Origin: Herminiimonas sp. CN | GTDB taxonomy: Bacteria; Pseudomonadota; Gammaproteobacteria; Burkholderiales; Burkholderiaceae_D | DNA length: 64,000 bases | NCBI RefSeq assembly: GCF_000622895.1 | Contig: NZ_AVCC01000004.1 | Coordinates: 29,138-93,137 of the forward strand | Reading direction: 5' to 3' | In this document: piece by piece, positions 17,908 to 26,282 of the stretch | How positions within the stretch are numbered: position 1 is the stretch's first letter | How the letters are laid out: the number at the start of each line of letters is the position of its first letter | Translations under genes and position numbers: made by a program | The notes under the pieces: model-generated | Told to the model about the DNA's origin: nothing | Databases searched by the model: none | What the model saw: the letters and a program-made list of their open reading frames with translations, nothing else

Positions 17908-18024
17908 TTGATAACCTCACTTTGACTTGATGCCAACTCGGCATGACCAAAATATATTCCGAGTTAGCATCAATGTCAAGTAGGAAGTATTAAATATATT
18001 CCGAGTTGGCACTATCATGTTGGT
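17908..18024. promoter_or_regulatory. Divergent operator-promoter region between Arc-like and Mnt-like genes
   Basis: A 117-base AT-rich gap. Two 19-base sites AATATATTCCGAGTTRGCA (17951-17969 and 17993-18011) differ at one base and are 42 bases apart, about four helical turns. A third copy of the half TGCCAACTCGG lies in the opposite direction at 17931-17941. These are the likely binding sites of the two ribbon-helix-helix repressors. Confidence 0.75.
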
Positions 18025-18453
18025 ATGTCTCATAAACCATACCCCAGCGAAACCCAAGATCGCTTCATCGTCCGCTTCCCAGACGGCATGCGTGACCGCA
18101 TCGCCGAGGAGGCGAAGGCTAACGGACGCAGCATGAACGCTGAAATTGTCCAGAGATTAGAAATGACTCTGGGCATGACAACCCGCCCCAATGTGCCAAA
18201 CATATCCGGCGACATCCCCTTCTACATGGCGCAAGACATTGCGATGCTTGCCGAAGATACCGGGGTATCATTTCGGGAAATGCTTTCTCGCATCTTTATC
18301 GCCGGCATACATAAAGACGCCCCTCAAGTGCTTTATGTATCGATCACTCCCGGCGTTACAGCAGAAGAAGTGCGGAAAGCCTTAGAGGCAACGAGAGACA
18401 TAGCGCGACCTGATGCAGCACTTGTGTTTGAGCCACTAGCTAAAAAGCCCTAA
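18025..18453 (+). CDS. mnt: Mnt-like ribbon-helix-helix repressor
   Basis: 142 residues. The N-terminal ribbon-helix-helix (QDRFIVRFPDGMRDRIAEEA, RSMNAEIVQRLE) is close to that of the divergent Arc-like protein. About 90 further residues may oligomerise; they are longer than the C-terminus of P22 Mnt. Divergent from the antirepressor operon, so it would keep ant silent in the lysogen. Confidence 0.8.
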   Translation: MSHKPYPSETQDRFIVRFPDGMRDRIAEEAKANGRSMNAEIVQRLEMTLGMTTRPNVPNISGDIPFYMAQDIAMLAEDTGVSFREMLSRIFIAGIHKDAPQVLYVSITPGVTAEEVRKALEATRDIARPDAALVFEPLAKKP

Positions 18454-18564
18454 CCCTCCAATAATTATTTAATGCTATTTAGCAGCTAAAACTAACATTT
18501 CCCTTTGTCAATATATAATCAAAACCATAATCAACGAAACGCCTGATTCTGACAAAGAGCGAAG

Positions 18565-18960
18565 ATGAAAATCATATTAATCGCATTCATGCTATTGCTT
18601 GCTGGCTGCACCCGCTACCCAACTAGTGACTTCGAATGCCGCATCGAAGCGTCCAAGGCGCCCACGGGTTACGGAGTATCTGCAACCAACAAAGCTTGCG
18701 ACGAAAAGTTTAAGGATGAAATTGCCGCACGTAAATTAGCTAGCGATATTGTCGTGAGAGAAAAACTTGATGAAATTATCTCCACGGCACAAGCTCCGAC
18801 GTGGGCTGAGGTTGAAGCCAAGCCTGAATTTCAGCGCCTGAACGACGAGGACAAGGCCTACACCAAGAAAGCGTACTTTGACCACTGGGTTGCGCCGCAC
18901 GTTGGCGGCGAGCGCGATGCGCTGTTCGAACAGTTCATGGCGCCAGCCAAGAAAAAATGA
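18565..18960 (+). CDS. Prophage lipoprotein carrying a copy of a virion-protein segment
   Basis: 131 residues. A lipoprotein signal (hydrophobic 3-13, lipobox LLAGC with Cys15) is followed by about 60 unrecognised residues. Residues 77-131 match residues 194-248 of the giant virion protein with four changes (APTWAEVEAKPEF, ending FEQFMAPAKKK). It sits on the plus strand in the immI island, behind a 110-base AT-rich gap, and is probably made in the lysogen. I infer a superinfection-exclusion decoy at the cell envelope; no such activity is shown by sequence alone. Confidence 0.8.
   Translation: MKIILIAFMLLLAGCTRYPTSDFECRIEASKAPTGYGVSATNKACDEKFKDEIAARKLASDIVVREKLDEIISTAQAPTWAEVEAKPEFQRLNDEDKAYTKKAYFDHWVAPHVGGERDALFEQFMAPAKKK
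18793..18957 (+). repeat. Inverted repeat copy B (inside the lipoprotein gene)
   Basis: Partner of 15472-15636; 97 percent identical and in opposite orientation. It ends one base before the lipoprotein stop. The 3.2 kb between the copies holds the transglycosylase part of the giant gene, the antirepressor operon and the Mnt-like gene. Confidence 0.95.
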
Positions 18961-19047
18961 GGCACTGAGATTTATTGCGTAATGCTCTTTTGCAGCAAAA
19001 GCCTCGCACCTAGAAAAAATCCCAACCCTGCCTTCGCAAAGTAATCC

Positions 19048-19075
19048 TTGCTTTGCGTATCTAATTGGATACAAT
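19048..19075 (+). promoter_or_regulatory. Promoter and palindromic operator of the toxin-antitoxin pair
   Basis: A -35 TTGCTT (19048-19053) and a -10 TACAAT (19070-19075) are 16 bases apart. The palindrome GTATC-TAATTG-GATAC (19057-19072) overlaps the -10 and is a natural site for autoregulation by the antitoxin. Confidence 0.6.
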
Positions 19076-19081
19076 ACATCA

Positions 19082-19387
19082 ATGAACGTTATCCAACGTA
19101 CCGAAGAATTCAGTTCCTGGCTCGCGGCCCTCAAAGACGTGAAGGCCAGAGCCAGAATCATCGCCCGAATTCGGCAGGCGAGCCTCGGCAACTTTGGCGA
19201 CGTGAAGCCCCTTGACGAAGGCGTTTGGGAAATGCGGATCGACTCCGGCCCCGGCTATCGTGTTTATTACGCCCGCGAAGATCGCGTGGTCTACCTTCTG
19301 CTGAATGGCGGCGACAAATCCACGCAACGCCAAGACATCAAGCGCGCAATTTCCATGTGGAACACAATCCAAGAGGAACAGCCATGA
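19082..19387 (+). CDS. RelE/HigB-type toxin (HI1419 family)
   Basis: 101 residues of the RelE/ParE superfamily. Marks are RIRQASLGNFGDVKPLDEGVWEMR, GPGYRVYYA and the C-terminal LLNGGDKSTQRQDIKRAISM. Relatives cleave mRNA at the ribosome. Toxin-first order and a 4-base overlap with the antitoxin gene are usual for this subfamily. It probably stabilises the prophage or blocks competing phages. Confidence 0.88.
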   Translation: MNVIQRTEEFSSWLAALKDVKARARIIARIRQASLGNFGDVKPLDEGVWEMRIDSGPGYRVYYAREDRVVYLLLNGGDKSTQRQDIKRAISMWNTIQEEQP

Positions 19388-19677
19388 CTACCATTAGAAT
19401 CGCTCCTTTCGATGCCGCCGAATACCTCGACAGCGAAGAAATGATCGCGGAGTACCTGTCTGCGGCCTTGGAAGAAGATGACCCCTCACTTTTCCTTGCT
19501 GCTCTCGCCGATGTTGTTAAGGCACGCGGCATGGCAAAAGTAGCCCAAGATGCAGGGCTTGGTCGCGAGAGCCTATACAAAGCGCTCGCCCCGGGTGCCA
19601 AGCCGCGCTATGACACCGTGATGAAACTGGTGCATGCGCTTGGCGTGAAATTTACTACCGCGCCAGTTGGCGCCTAG
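19384..19677 (+). CDS. HigA-like antitoxin (HI1420 family)
   Basis: 97 residues. The C-terminal helix-turn-helix (MAKVAQDAGLGRESLYKALAPGAKPRYDTVMKLVHALG) belongs to the addiction-module antidote family paired with HI1419-type toxins. The start overlaps the toxin stop (ATGA). It would neutralise the toxin and repress the shared promoter. Confidence 0.88.
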   Translation: MTTIRIAPFDAAEYLDSEEMIAEYLSAALEEDDPSLFLAALADVVKARGMAKVAQDAGLGRESLYKALAPGAKPRYDTVMKLVHALGVKFTTAPVGA

Positions 19678-19685
19678 CGCAGTTT

Positions 19686-21092
19686 TCAAAGTAGGCCGAG
19701 ACTGCGCTTAGCCTTCGCGGCAGCCTCTATCCCCGCTTGGTTGCGCTCCGCAGTGGCGCGGGCAATGCCCTCTCGCTTTTGCTGCTCCAGCAGCGCCCTG
19801 ACCCCGGGCGACCATTGCATGCGTTTTCCGTCGCCCATCTCGGCAAGCTCACGCTGGTATTGCGCCTGCGTTGCCAGCGCTATCCGGGCGGCTTCCGGCA
19901 GGTTCCCTTGCGTTGGCGCTGACACTGCCTGGGGCTTTGGCGTATTCAGTCCTGGCGCGACGGGCTTCGGTGTTGGCGCTGCTGCCGGCGCTGGTGCTGG
20001 GGCGGGTGCTGGGCGGGGCGGCACCGCAACCGGCTGCGGCGCAGGCTGTACACCACCTGCACCAATGATCTGACGTGCTCGCTCGGCCTTGGCTTCGTCG
20101 ACTGGTACAACTGACGTTGCTCCAGAGTGCATTGCGTCGAACTGCTTCTCGAAAATCGTTCGGGCGCTGATGATATCTTTTTCTGTGGCGCCGCTCGAAA
20201 GAGAAGTCTTCATCATCTCGCCAACCCAATCCGTCTTGCTTTTATCACGCGAGGATCGCACCATGCCCCATGCAGCAGCTTCATCCTTTGCTACGCCCGA
20301 AGATAAAAGCCACTTAGCCGTCGTGACCTCGCCCGGATCGCCTTTACCGCCAGCCATATTCGGATCGCCTTGCTTGACAATATCGATCTTCCCGGTCTCC
20401 TGATTAATCGAGCCGATTGTGCCGTCTCGCGTATGGATGGCGGAGTACTTGCCGGTCTTTAAGCTACTCTCAGCCTGCTCGTAGGCCGTCGCCGGAATAG
20501 TGAGCCGGGATCCATCATCGGCAATAATGTCATATCCGCGCTGGACAACGCCATCGACCGCTCCGCTAGTGGGCTCGATACCGATGTATTTCTTGGCTTG
20601 GGTCCCGGCCTGTAGCGCCTCCGCATCGGCTACGGAGTTTACATGCGTGAGCAAGGCTTGCTTATCATTTGATTTGACTAGCCGGCCGAATGTTGCCAGC
20701 GCTTTCACCCTGCGGGTAGCTGCGTCCTCTGAGTTGGCTGCCACGCGCCCCTTCTCCTGCTCTGGGATGTCCGCCACGCCGCGATCCAATTTGGCGGAAT
20801 CGATTTGCTGTTGCTTCGGCTGCTGCTGCAGCTTAAAATCAATGCCGCCCCGATCCAACTCCTGCTGGCGCATAGTGTTGGCGGTCTGCCCCGGCAGCGT
20901 TTCCTGGGCGGCGCGCGCCAATGCGGCGGCCTGCCTGAACTGCTCCCTTTGTGCGGCAGTGTGATCATCCAGGGTTGATAGCCCCGCCGCCCGGGTTTGC
21001 TTGTCGTACGCGCGCTCGTCTTCCAGCGCCCGCTCTTTATTGCCTTCTTCGATGCCCTTCCAAGCACCGTACAACCCTGCGCCAAAGCCCAT
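19686..21092 (-). CDS. Internal virion / DNA ejection protein
   Basis: 468 residues, mostly helical and Ala/Gln-rich, with a Pro-Ala stretch around residues 345-375 (PRPAPAPAPAPAAAPTPKP). It starts MGFGAGLYGAWKGIEEG, a glycine-rich hydrophobic opening common in podovirus ejection proteins. Position between the small ejection protein and the giant transglycosylase suggests the middle member of a three-protein ejection set, like P22 gp20 or T7 gp15 in role, not in sequence. Confidence 0.6.
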   Translation of the reverse strand: MGFGAGLYGAWKGIEEGNKERALEDERAYDKQTRAAGLSTLDDHTAAQREQFRQAAALARAAQETLPGQTANTMRQQELDRGGIDFKLQQQPKQQQIDSAKLDRGVADIPEQEKGRVAANSEDAATRRVKALATFGRLVKSNDKQALLTHVNSVADAEALQAGTQAKKYIGIEPTSGAVDGVVQRGYDIIADDGSRLTIPATAYEQAESSLKTGKYSAIHTRDGTIGSINQETGKIDIVKQGDPNMAGGKGDPGEVTTAKWLLSSGVAKDEAAAWGMVRSSRDKSKTDWVGEMMKTSLSSGATEKDIISARTIFEKQFDAMHSGATSVVPVDEAKAERARQIIGAGGVQPAPQPVAVPPRPAPAPAPAPAAAPTPKPVAPGLNTPKPQAVSAPTQGNLPEAARIALATQAQYQRELAEMGDGKRMQWSPGVRALLEQQKREGIARATAERNQAGIEAAAKAKRSLGLL

Positions 21093-21107
21093 AGCAATCC
21101 CTTTGAA

Positions 21108-21776
21108 TTAAGACACGTCATCGCCAAATGTCGGTTCCGCCGCATAACGCTGCGGCTTGGTGTAATCGCTCAGGCCTGGCGAATTATTCCAGGCCTTTAT
21201 GCCGGCATCAATCGTCTTCGCATAACCTGCGGACTCCCGACTTTGCTGCTCCATCCCGTTCTGCGCCATCCTGGCATTGGTACTCGCCACGCTACTGAGC
21301 CCGGCTGACGCATTTGCAGCCAGTCCCTTGCCAAGACTGAGTGCATCCGTTTTGTGGGCCCATGCCATATCGCTGACCCGGTTGCGCGCCGCATTCTGGC
21401 CGACCGCATCAGATGCAGCTTGGCTCATGTCTAGGCCAGCCATGCTGCTGGCATAGGATGCGCTTGATGGATCAAGACCGGGGGTACGGCTCAGCCGATC
21501 GCGTGCTTTGCCGTACTGCTCGGAGTTGGTGGCCGATGCGAGCCCCGCGGCGCGCGCGTAGGCTTCCGGTGTATCGTAGTTCTGAGCCTCAGCGACATAG
21601 GCTTTTTCCAGTGGCTGGTACGTTTCTTTGTACGTGTTCCACTGGTCTCTGGCGATGGCGGCTTGCTGCTTGGTCGCGTCGGCAGCAGCGCCGTTTGCGT
21701 CTTCCGCGCCGTTGTCGTCGGCCAGCATGCTGCCGACTACTGTTGATGCTACAGCTCCGAGAACTGACGCCACCAT
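21108..21776 (-). CDS. Small internal virion protein (ejection type)
   Basis: 222 residues. The hydrophobic Ala/Gly-rich N-terminus (VASVLGAVASTVVGSMLA) is followed by Ala/Ser-rich helices (DQWNTYKETYQPLEKAYV; ASSMAGLDMSQAASDAVG). This is the pattern of T7 gp14/P22 gp7-like proteins, which insert into the host membrane during DNA entry. Upstream of the larger ejection gene with a 15-base gap. Confidence 0.6.
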   Translation of the reverse strand: MVASVLGAVASTVVGSMLADDNGAEDANGAAADATKQQAAIARDQWNTYKETYQPLEKAYVAEAQNYDTPEAYARAAGLASATNSEQYGKARDRLSRTPGLDPSSASYASSMAGLDMSQAASDAVGQNAARNRVSDMAWAHKTDALSLGKGLAANASAGLSSVASTNARMAQNGMEQQSRESAGYAKTIDAGIKAWNNSPGLSDYTKPQRYAAEPTFGDDVS

Positions 21777-21778
21777 GA

Positions 21779-22237
21779 TTAAAACTCCTTCACGTAATAA
21801 ATATCCTGCGCCGCATATCCACGCCGCCGGTACAGTCGCGCCAATGCTTTCGGCTTGATATTGGCGGTGCTGGCCATGCTAAACACTGCGCACCCCATAT
21901 CCGCAGCCCATGCCTCCAATGCATCGAGCAAATGCATTCCGGCCTGAGTGCCGCGCTGATCCACATCCACCCACCAGAATAGTTCTTGCCCAATCCGCTT
22001 ACTGGCATTGAACCAATAGGGAGTGGAAATGGCGGCAGCCATACCGATGCAGCCTGCCGCTCCAGCATCAAACACGAACAAAACGGATGCGGCGTTCGTC
22101 GCGATGTCGCTTATGGCGCTTGCGAAGTTGGCGTCACTGAACGGAATGGTGTTCGCGCAACAGGATTGCGCATGAAACTCACGTCCCATGCGTATCAGGT
22201 TGGGTAAATCATCAGGAATGGCGCGGCGGATTGTCAT
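21779..22237 (-). CDS. GNAT-family acetyltransferase
   Basis: 152 residues of the GCN5 fold: TIRRAIPDDLPNLIRMG, the QRGTQAGMHLLDALEAWAADMG acetyl-CoA loop (R-G-T-x-A/G in place of Q-x-x-G-x-G/A) and a C-terminal YRRRGYAAQDIYYVKEF. Such genes often sit among podovirus tail and ejection genes; the substrate is unknown. A copy of the late intergenic motif precedes it at 22261-22272. Confidence 0.8.
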   Translation of the reverse strand: MTIRRAIPDDLPNLIRMGREFHAQSCCANTIPFSDANFASAISDIATNAASVLFVFDAGAAGCIGMAAAISTPYWFNASKRIGQELFWWVDVDQRGTQAGMHLLDALEAWAADMGCAVFSMASTANIKPKALARLYRRRGYAAQDIYYVKEF

Positions 22238-22261
22238 ACGAACAGCATAGCCATGCGCGCG

Positions 22262-22696
22262 CTATTTGATCTCGTTCTTAGGGTATTGCGCCTTTACCGC
22301 TTCGCATTTTGACAGGTACGCCTGCATCTTCGAAGCGTCACCTTGCGCCTGCCAGTACAGAGCATCAGCCAGGTCAGTTAGCGGCGGGTAGTTTTTGGCA
22401 CGATTGGTCAGCATCGCGGCGGCGGCATCGACTTGGCGCTGAGCGTCGGTGCGAGGGTCGAACGCGATCCGTTCCGGCATCTTCCATATCCAGCCTTGTG
22501 GCAGGTTGTTTTTTGCATGAAGCTCCGCCTCAGTATAGGTTTTCAGCTCTGCATTAAGAACATACTGTGTAGCGCTGTCTGCCGTCCCAATATAAACAAT
22601 TCCAAGGTTGGAGGTATTAAGTTCAAGCGCCTCCTTTTGACAAGTCCCACAGTGGGTTATCACCCCATCCAAAGTGCTAATAAAGTAAGAAATCAT
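22262..22696 (-). CDS. Tail-fibre-associated / assembly-type protein
   Basis: 144 residues. The C-terminal region (FDPRTDAQRQVDAAAAMLTNRAKN, LTDLADALYWQAQGD) looks like tail-fibre assembly proteins that follow a fibre gene. The start overlaps the stop of the tip protein (ATGA). Its stop codon lies inside the late intergenic motif. Confidence 0.5.
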   Translation of the reverse strand: MISYFISTLDGVITHCGTCQKEALELNTSNLGIVYIGTADSATQYVLNAELKTYTEAELHAKNNLPQGWIWKMPERIAFDPRTDAQRQVDAAAAMLTNRAKNYPPLTDLADALYWQAQGDASKMQAYLSKCEAVKAQYPKNEIK

Positions 22697-24036
22697 CGCT
22701 TCACCGCCAATGCAAAAATGGATGCCCCACCGTTTCTGGAGTCGCTAGAAGTTAACGTGTAGGTAAATGTGCCTGGACCTGGCCGGGTTAGCACTGAGCG
22801 GGAGGCAAGCGTTGGGCTCATGGGAGTCTCAACCCACTGCACTATGCCGTTACAGGTAAGGGTAATAGTGGATGGGTAGCTTTGAGAAACTGTGCAGATG
22901 ACAAAAATAGGGTAATCAGCGTCCAACGTTAAAGTGGCAGAAGCTGTATTGCTCACGGACGTTTGTCCTACCGGAACCGTTACTGTATTCCCAGCGAGTT
23001 TGAGCGTGTCGACCTCAGCAACCCCGATTTTCGCGTTCGTAATCGTACCGTTGGCAATGAATGCCTCTTGCATGTAGACGCCTGGCGGCACATACTGGCC
23101 ATTCACATAGCCTGGCGTGGTGCGTACGATGAAGGGTACGGCCGGCGTAATTCCGGGTCCTGATGGGCTGCCGATGGCGAAGTTGTCGGCGCGGATAATG
23201 AAGCTGGAATAGGGAATCGCATTGTTCACGGTGCTGGCCAGCCCGAAGCCTGACACGTAGCCGTTCACATCCGTCTTGACCGCCCACTTCGCTTCTAATT
23301 GTCCGGCTCTGTTGACTGCGGATTCTGCGGTTTGCTTGACTGCCGACGAAGACACGATGTTGCCATTGGCATCCCGGATGGCTGCTTGTACCTGGTTCCA
23401 GTTGCTGGCAACTGCACCGGCCATATTTGCCGTGATTTGGCTGCCGCTCTGCACCAAGCCGGAATTATTGCCGACTGCCGCCCATAAAGTGTTGACCGCG
23501 CTGGCCAGTGCATTATCGCTATTCGTGCGCAAGGTAGTTTCGGTCTGCGTCGCCGCCTCGGCCTGCCCGACGCGCACGCCAACCGCAGTCAGCGAAGTGG
23601 AAAGCGCGGTGTCTGCGGTCGTTCTGTTCTCGGTTTCGTTGCGCAGGGCGATTTCGCTATCGCCCACCCGCGAGAATAAGCCGCCCGGCGCATCAATCAG
23701 ATCGACCCGCGCGCCTAGTTCTTTGAACAATGGCGATTCGATTACCTGCGCCTGCAGGTCATTGATGATGCGCGCCACATCCGAAGGATTGATCGTGGTG
23801 TTTCCGGGGCTAGATAGGTTGTTGCCGTACCCGCCACCTATGGCGCTATTGCCTTTCACCAGGCCGACCTCGGCAGCGGTCACGAAACGATGGTCTCCGG
23901 AGCCAGAGTTACCATTGCGCACCTGCCAGCCGTCGATCAGCGCCCGCAATACCTCGCGAGTATTTGCGTCAGTGATCGCGTCCAGCGCAGATAGGTCTAC
24001 GCCCGGGATGATCTTTCCTTTTTGTGCGGTTGCCAT
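22693..24036 (-). CDS. Tail tip / fibre protein with DUF1983-like C-terminal region
   Basis: 447 residues. A helical middle (about 130-240) leads to AKWAVKTDVNGYVSGFGLAS and SSFIIRADNFAIGSP, the pattern of DUF1983 found in phage tail tip proteins. A beta-rich end follows (SNTASATLTLDADYPIFVI, LTSSDSRNGGASIFALAV). Probably a host-contact or fibre protein. The start overlaps the upstream stop (TGATG); I used the ATG at 24036. Confidence 0.7.
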   Translation of the reverse strand: MATAQKGKIIPGVDLSALDAITDANTREVLRALIDGWQVRNGNSGSGDHRFVTAAEVGLVKGNSAIGGGYGNNLSSPGNTTINPSDVARIINDLQAQVIESPLFKELGARVDLIDAPGGLFSRVGDSEIALRNETENRTTADTALSTSLTAVGVRVGQAEAATQTETTLRTNSDNALASAVNTLWAAVGNNSGLVQSGSQITANMAGAVASNWNQVQAAIRDANGNIVSSSAVKQTAESAVNRAGQLEAKWAVKTDVNGYVSGFGLASTVNNAIPYSSFIIRADNFAIGSPSGPGITPAVPFIVRTTPGYVNGQYVPPGVYMQEAFIANGTITNAKIGVAEVDTLKLAGNTVTVPVGQTSVSNTASATLTLDADYPIFVICTVSQSYPSTITLTCNGIVQWVETPMSPTLASRSVLTRPGPGTFTYTLTSSDSRNGGASIFALAVKR

Positions 24037-26267
24037 CACGCCCCCGCCATTTCCCGGCCAGACTCTGCCACGCGCAACTCCCGGAAACGGCCGGTGCCGG
24101 ATAGCCCAATCTTCCAGCGATCCGACTTAAAACCGCTCGGCAGCCTGAAATCCATCTTACCGGTGACCGCCTGTGTATGTTTCAACTCACCATCGGCGTA
24201 GAACTGTACTGTCCAATTTCCGGTGCAGACTGTCTGCGCAAAGCCAAAGTTGACCGGCTTTGGGAGTACGTTCTCGCGCGACACCCAGTTCGCTGTCGCA
24301 TCGCTGCCGCCGGCGAACTGGTACAGGCCGGTGCCGGACGCGTAATAGCACAGGTCGGTGACCGGCGATACGAACGAGCATTGCGCGCTGAAATCCGGCA
24401 AGTCGGTCATCGCACCGCCCTGCACTTCATCCAGTCGCAGCATGAACGCGGTAAAGGCATTGCTGCTTGAGTAGACGATCAAGCGCCCGTCCCATACCGC
24501 GAAACGCAATGATGACATCGCGTTGTTGCAGCGTGCGCGCCAGACCTCGCGGGTGAAGAACGGCTCGGACGCCATTGAAGGTTGACCCCCGGCGACCGAT
24601 ACGATGCCGTCATGACTGGCATATACCACCTGGCCGTTGATGTCGGCCATCGACCACTGTGATACACCAGCCTGCGGAAACGCAAGAGCGCGATCGGTCA
24701 TCGAGTCAGGCGACACGCCAGAGATCAGGAACGGCTGGCCGATGGTCGTTACCAGCGCGCCGGAGCCGTGCGCAATGGCGCCGATAATGTTGTGCGTGAA
24801 TGTTTTGACATAGGCAGGAGGCCAGGCCCAAGGCCGGTATGCTTCGGAAAAGTGTAACTCATTACCTTTCCATGCCATCAGGATCCCGTTCGGCAGCGCC
24901 AACAGGCCGGTCAGCGCCGGATCTGGTGCATAGGCTTCAGTCGAGGAAATCGGCTCATTCAGGCCGGAAGCCTTGACGTCGTCGGTAAAACTGAAGTCGG
25001 TCCCAAGCAGGGTCAATACCGGCAGCGCTCCGACATAGAAGTAGTCAGCAATCTCGGAGCCAGTCGGCGTGCGGTAGAAGCGAATCTCCTTAATCGGTGC
25101 ATAATCGGCGCCGGATACGTCCCGCTTAACGTCCAGCGCCACCGGCAGCACGGTAGCCGTCGTGATCGATCCTGCTGGACTCGGTGGGCCTTCCTCGTCG
25201 TAGGTATTGACGTAGGTGTACACGTAAGCGCGGGTTTCCTTGTCGGCCTCGGCTGCGCCGGACGACAGCGCGATCGCATAGCCAGTGGCCGGCGCATCCT
25301 CTTTCGTGATCGTCAGTTGCCATATCGCGTTGGTGCCAAGCGAGGAGTTCGCGGTATAGATGTCGAATAGCGTTTCGTGCGTGGCGTTGTCGGTAGCAGT
25401 CAAGCGGATTACCGGGATCGCCTGCTCCGGTGTGTAGCTGGCGGCAGTACTGGACCCTGATGCCTTCAAAAGCCCGTATTGCGACAGTGTAAGCAGCGTT
25501 TCCACCTCGTGGATCACTCCGACCGCATCCTTCACCATCGTGGTTGCAAGCGTATCGCCGACCTTTAGCTCCATACCGAACCCATTAGCCCCGCCGCTGA
25601 CGATCCGAACGGAGGCGTTTGATAATGGCGATACCGTCGTTCCCGCATCAAGTGCCCCCCAAAATTCCGCTTCCTGTCCGGCGATATAGTAGGCAGTCGC
25701 CGCAAATGCCTGCGACGATGTCGCGGCGCCAGTCGCCTTACCAGGAGGATCGAAGCGCCATTTCGTGTTTGCGTCCAGCGCCACCGGTGCAATATCCTGC
25801 TCCTGATACTTGACGCCGCCGTATTCGTAATGAAACTTGGCCGCAATCGTTGCATTTTCCAACGATGGTATGGCCGGTACCGTCAATGCTGGCGCTGTGA
25901 TTGGCCTTGGCACGCCAACGCGGTAACTCGACGCCGGATTACCGCCACTGACCTGCATTCCACTGCGCGAAGTCACGCGGAAGTCATTGGGCGTCGTGTA
26001 GTAGAGACGGTCGAACGTATCGCGTGACAACGGCGAGCGCGCCGCGCTGACTTCATCCGTCCACGAATAAAACTTCAGGCCGTCATCGGTGTATAGGCTA
26101 GCCGGCGCATTCGACAGCGTTTGCACCAGGTAGCCGCCCTTGGTGTTGCGCAACTCCCCATAGGCAAAATCGCAATTGCTTGATTCTGTTGCCGCCGTTG
26201 GAGGTAGCAATGATTCTGAGATTTTAGGATACAGGCCGGAAAATGCGTTGTATTTGAATGCAGCCAT
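24036..26267 (-). CDS. Large tail / hub structural protein
   Basis: 743 residues, beta-rich, no signal peptide. It begins MAAFKYNAFSGLYPKISESL, typical of a podovirus structural family that precedes the fibre genes. Repeated short strands with conserved Trp and Gly (FAVWDGRLIVYSSSN, QFAGGSDATANWVSRENVL) suggest a propeller-like body. The exact position in the tail cannot be read from the sequence. Confidence 0.65.
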   Translation of the reverse strand: MAAFKYNAFSGLYPKISESLLPPTAATESSNCDFAYGELRNTKGGYLVQTLSNAPASLYTDDGLKFYSWTDEVSAARSPLSRDTFDRLYYTTPNDFRVTSRSGMQVSGGNPASSYRVGVPRPITAPALTVPAIPSLENATIAAKFHYEYGGVKYQEQDIAPVALDANTKWRFDPPGKATGAATSSQAFAATAYYIAGQEAEFWGALDAGTTVSPLSNASVRIVSGGANGFGMELKVGDTLATTMVKDAVGVIHEVETLLTLSQYGLLKASGSSTAASYTPEQAIPVIRLTATDNATHETLFDIYTANSSLGTNAIWQLTITKEDAPATGYAIALSSGAAEADKETRAYVYTYVNTYDEEGPPSPAGSITTATVLPVALDVKRDVSGADYAPIKEIRFYRTPTGSEIADYFYVGALPVLTLLGTDFSFTDDVKASGLNEPISSTEAYAPDPALTGLLALPNGILMAWKGNELHFSEAYRPWAWPPAYVKTFTHNIIGAIAHGSGALVTTIGQPFLISGVSPDSMTDRALAFPQAGVSQWSMADINGQVVYASHDGIVSVAGGQPSMASEPFFTREVWRARCNNAMSSLRFAVWDGRLIVYSSSNAFTAFMLRLDEVQGGAMTDLPDFSAQCSFVSPVTDLCYYASGTGLYQFAGGSDATANWVSRENVLPKPVNFGFAQTVCTGNWTVQFYADGELKHTQAVTGKMDFRLPSGFKSDRWKIGLSGTGRFRELRVAESGREMAGA

Positions 26268-26282
26268 TGATTTTCTCGCTTC

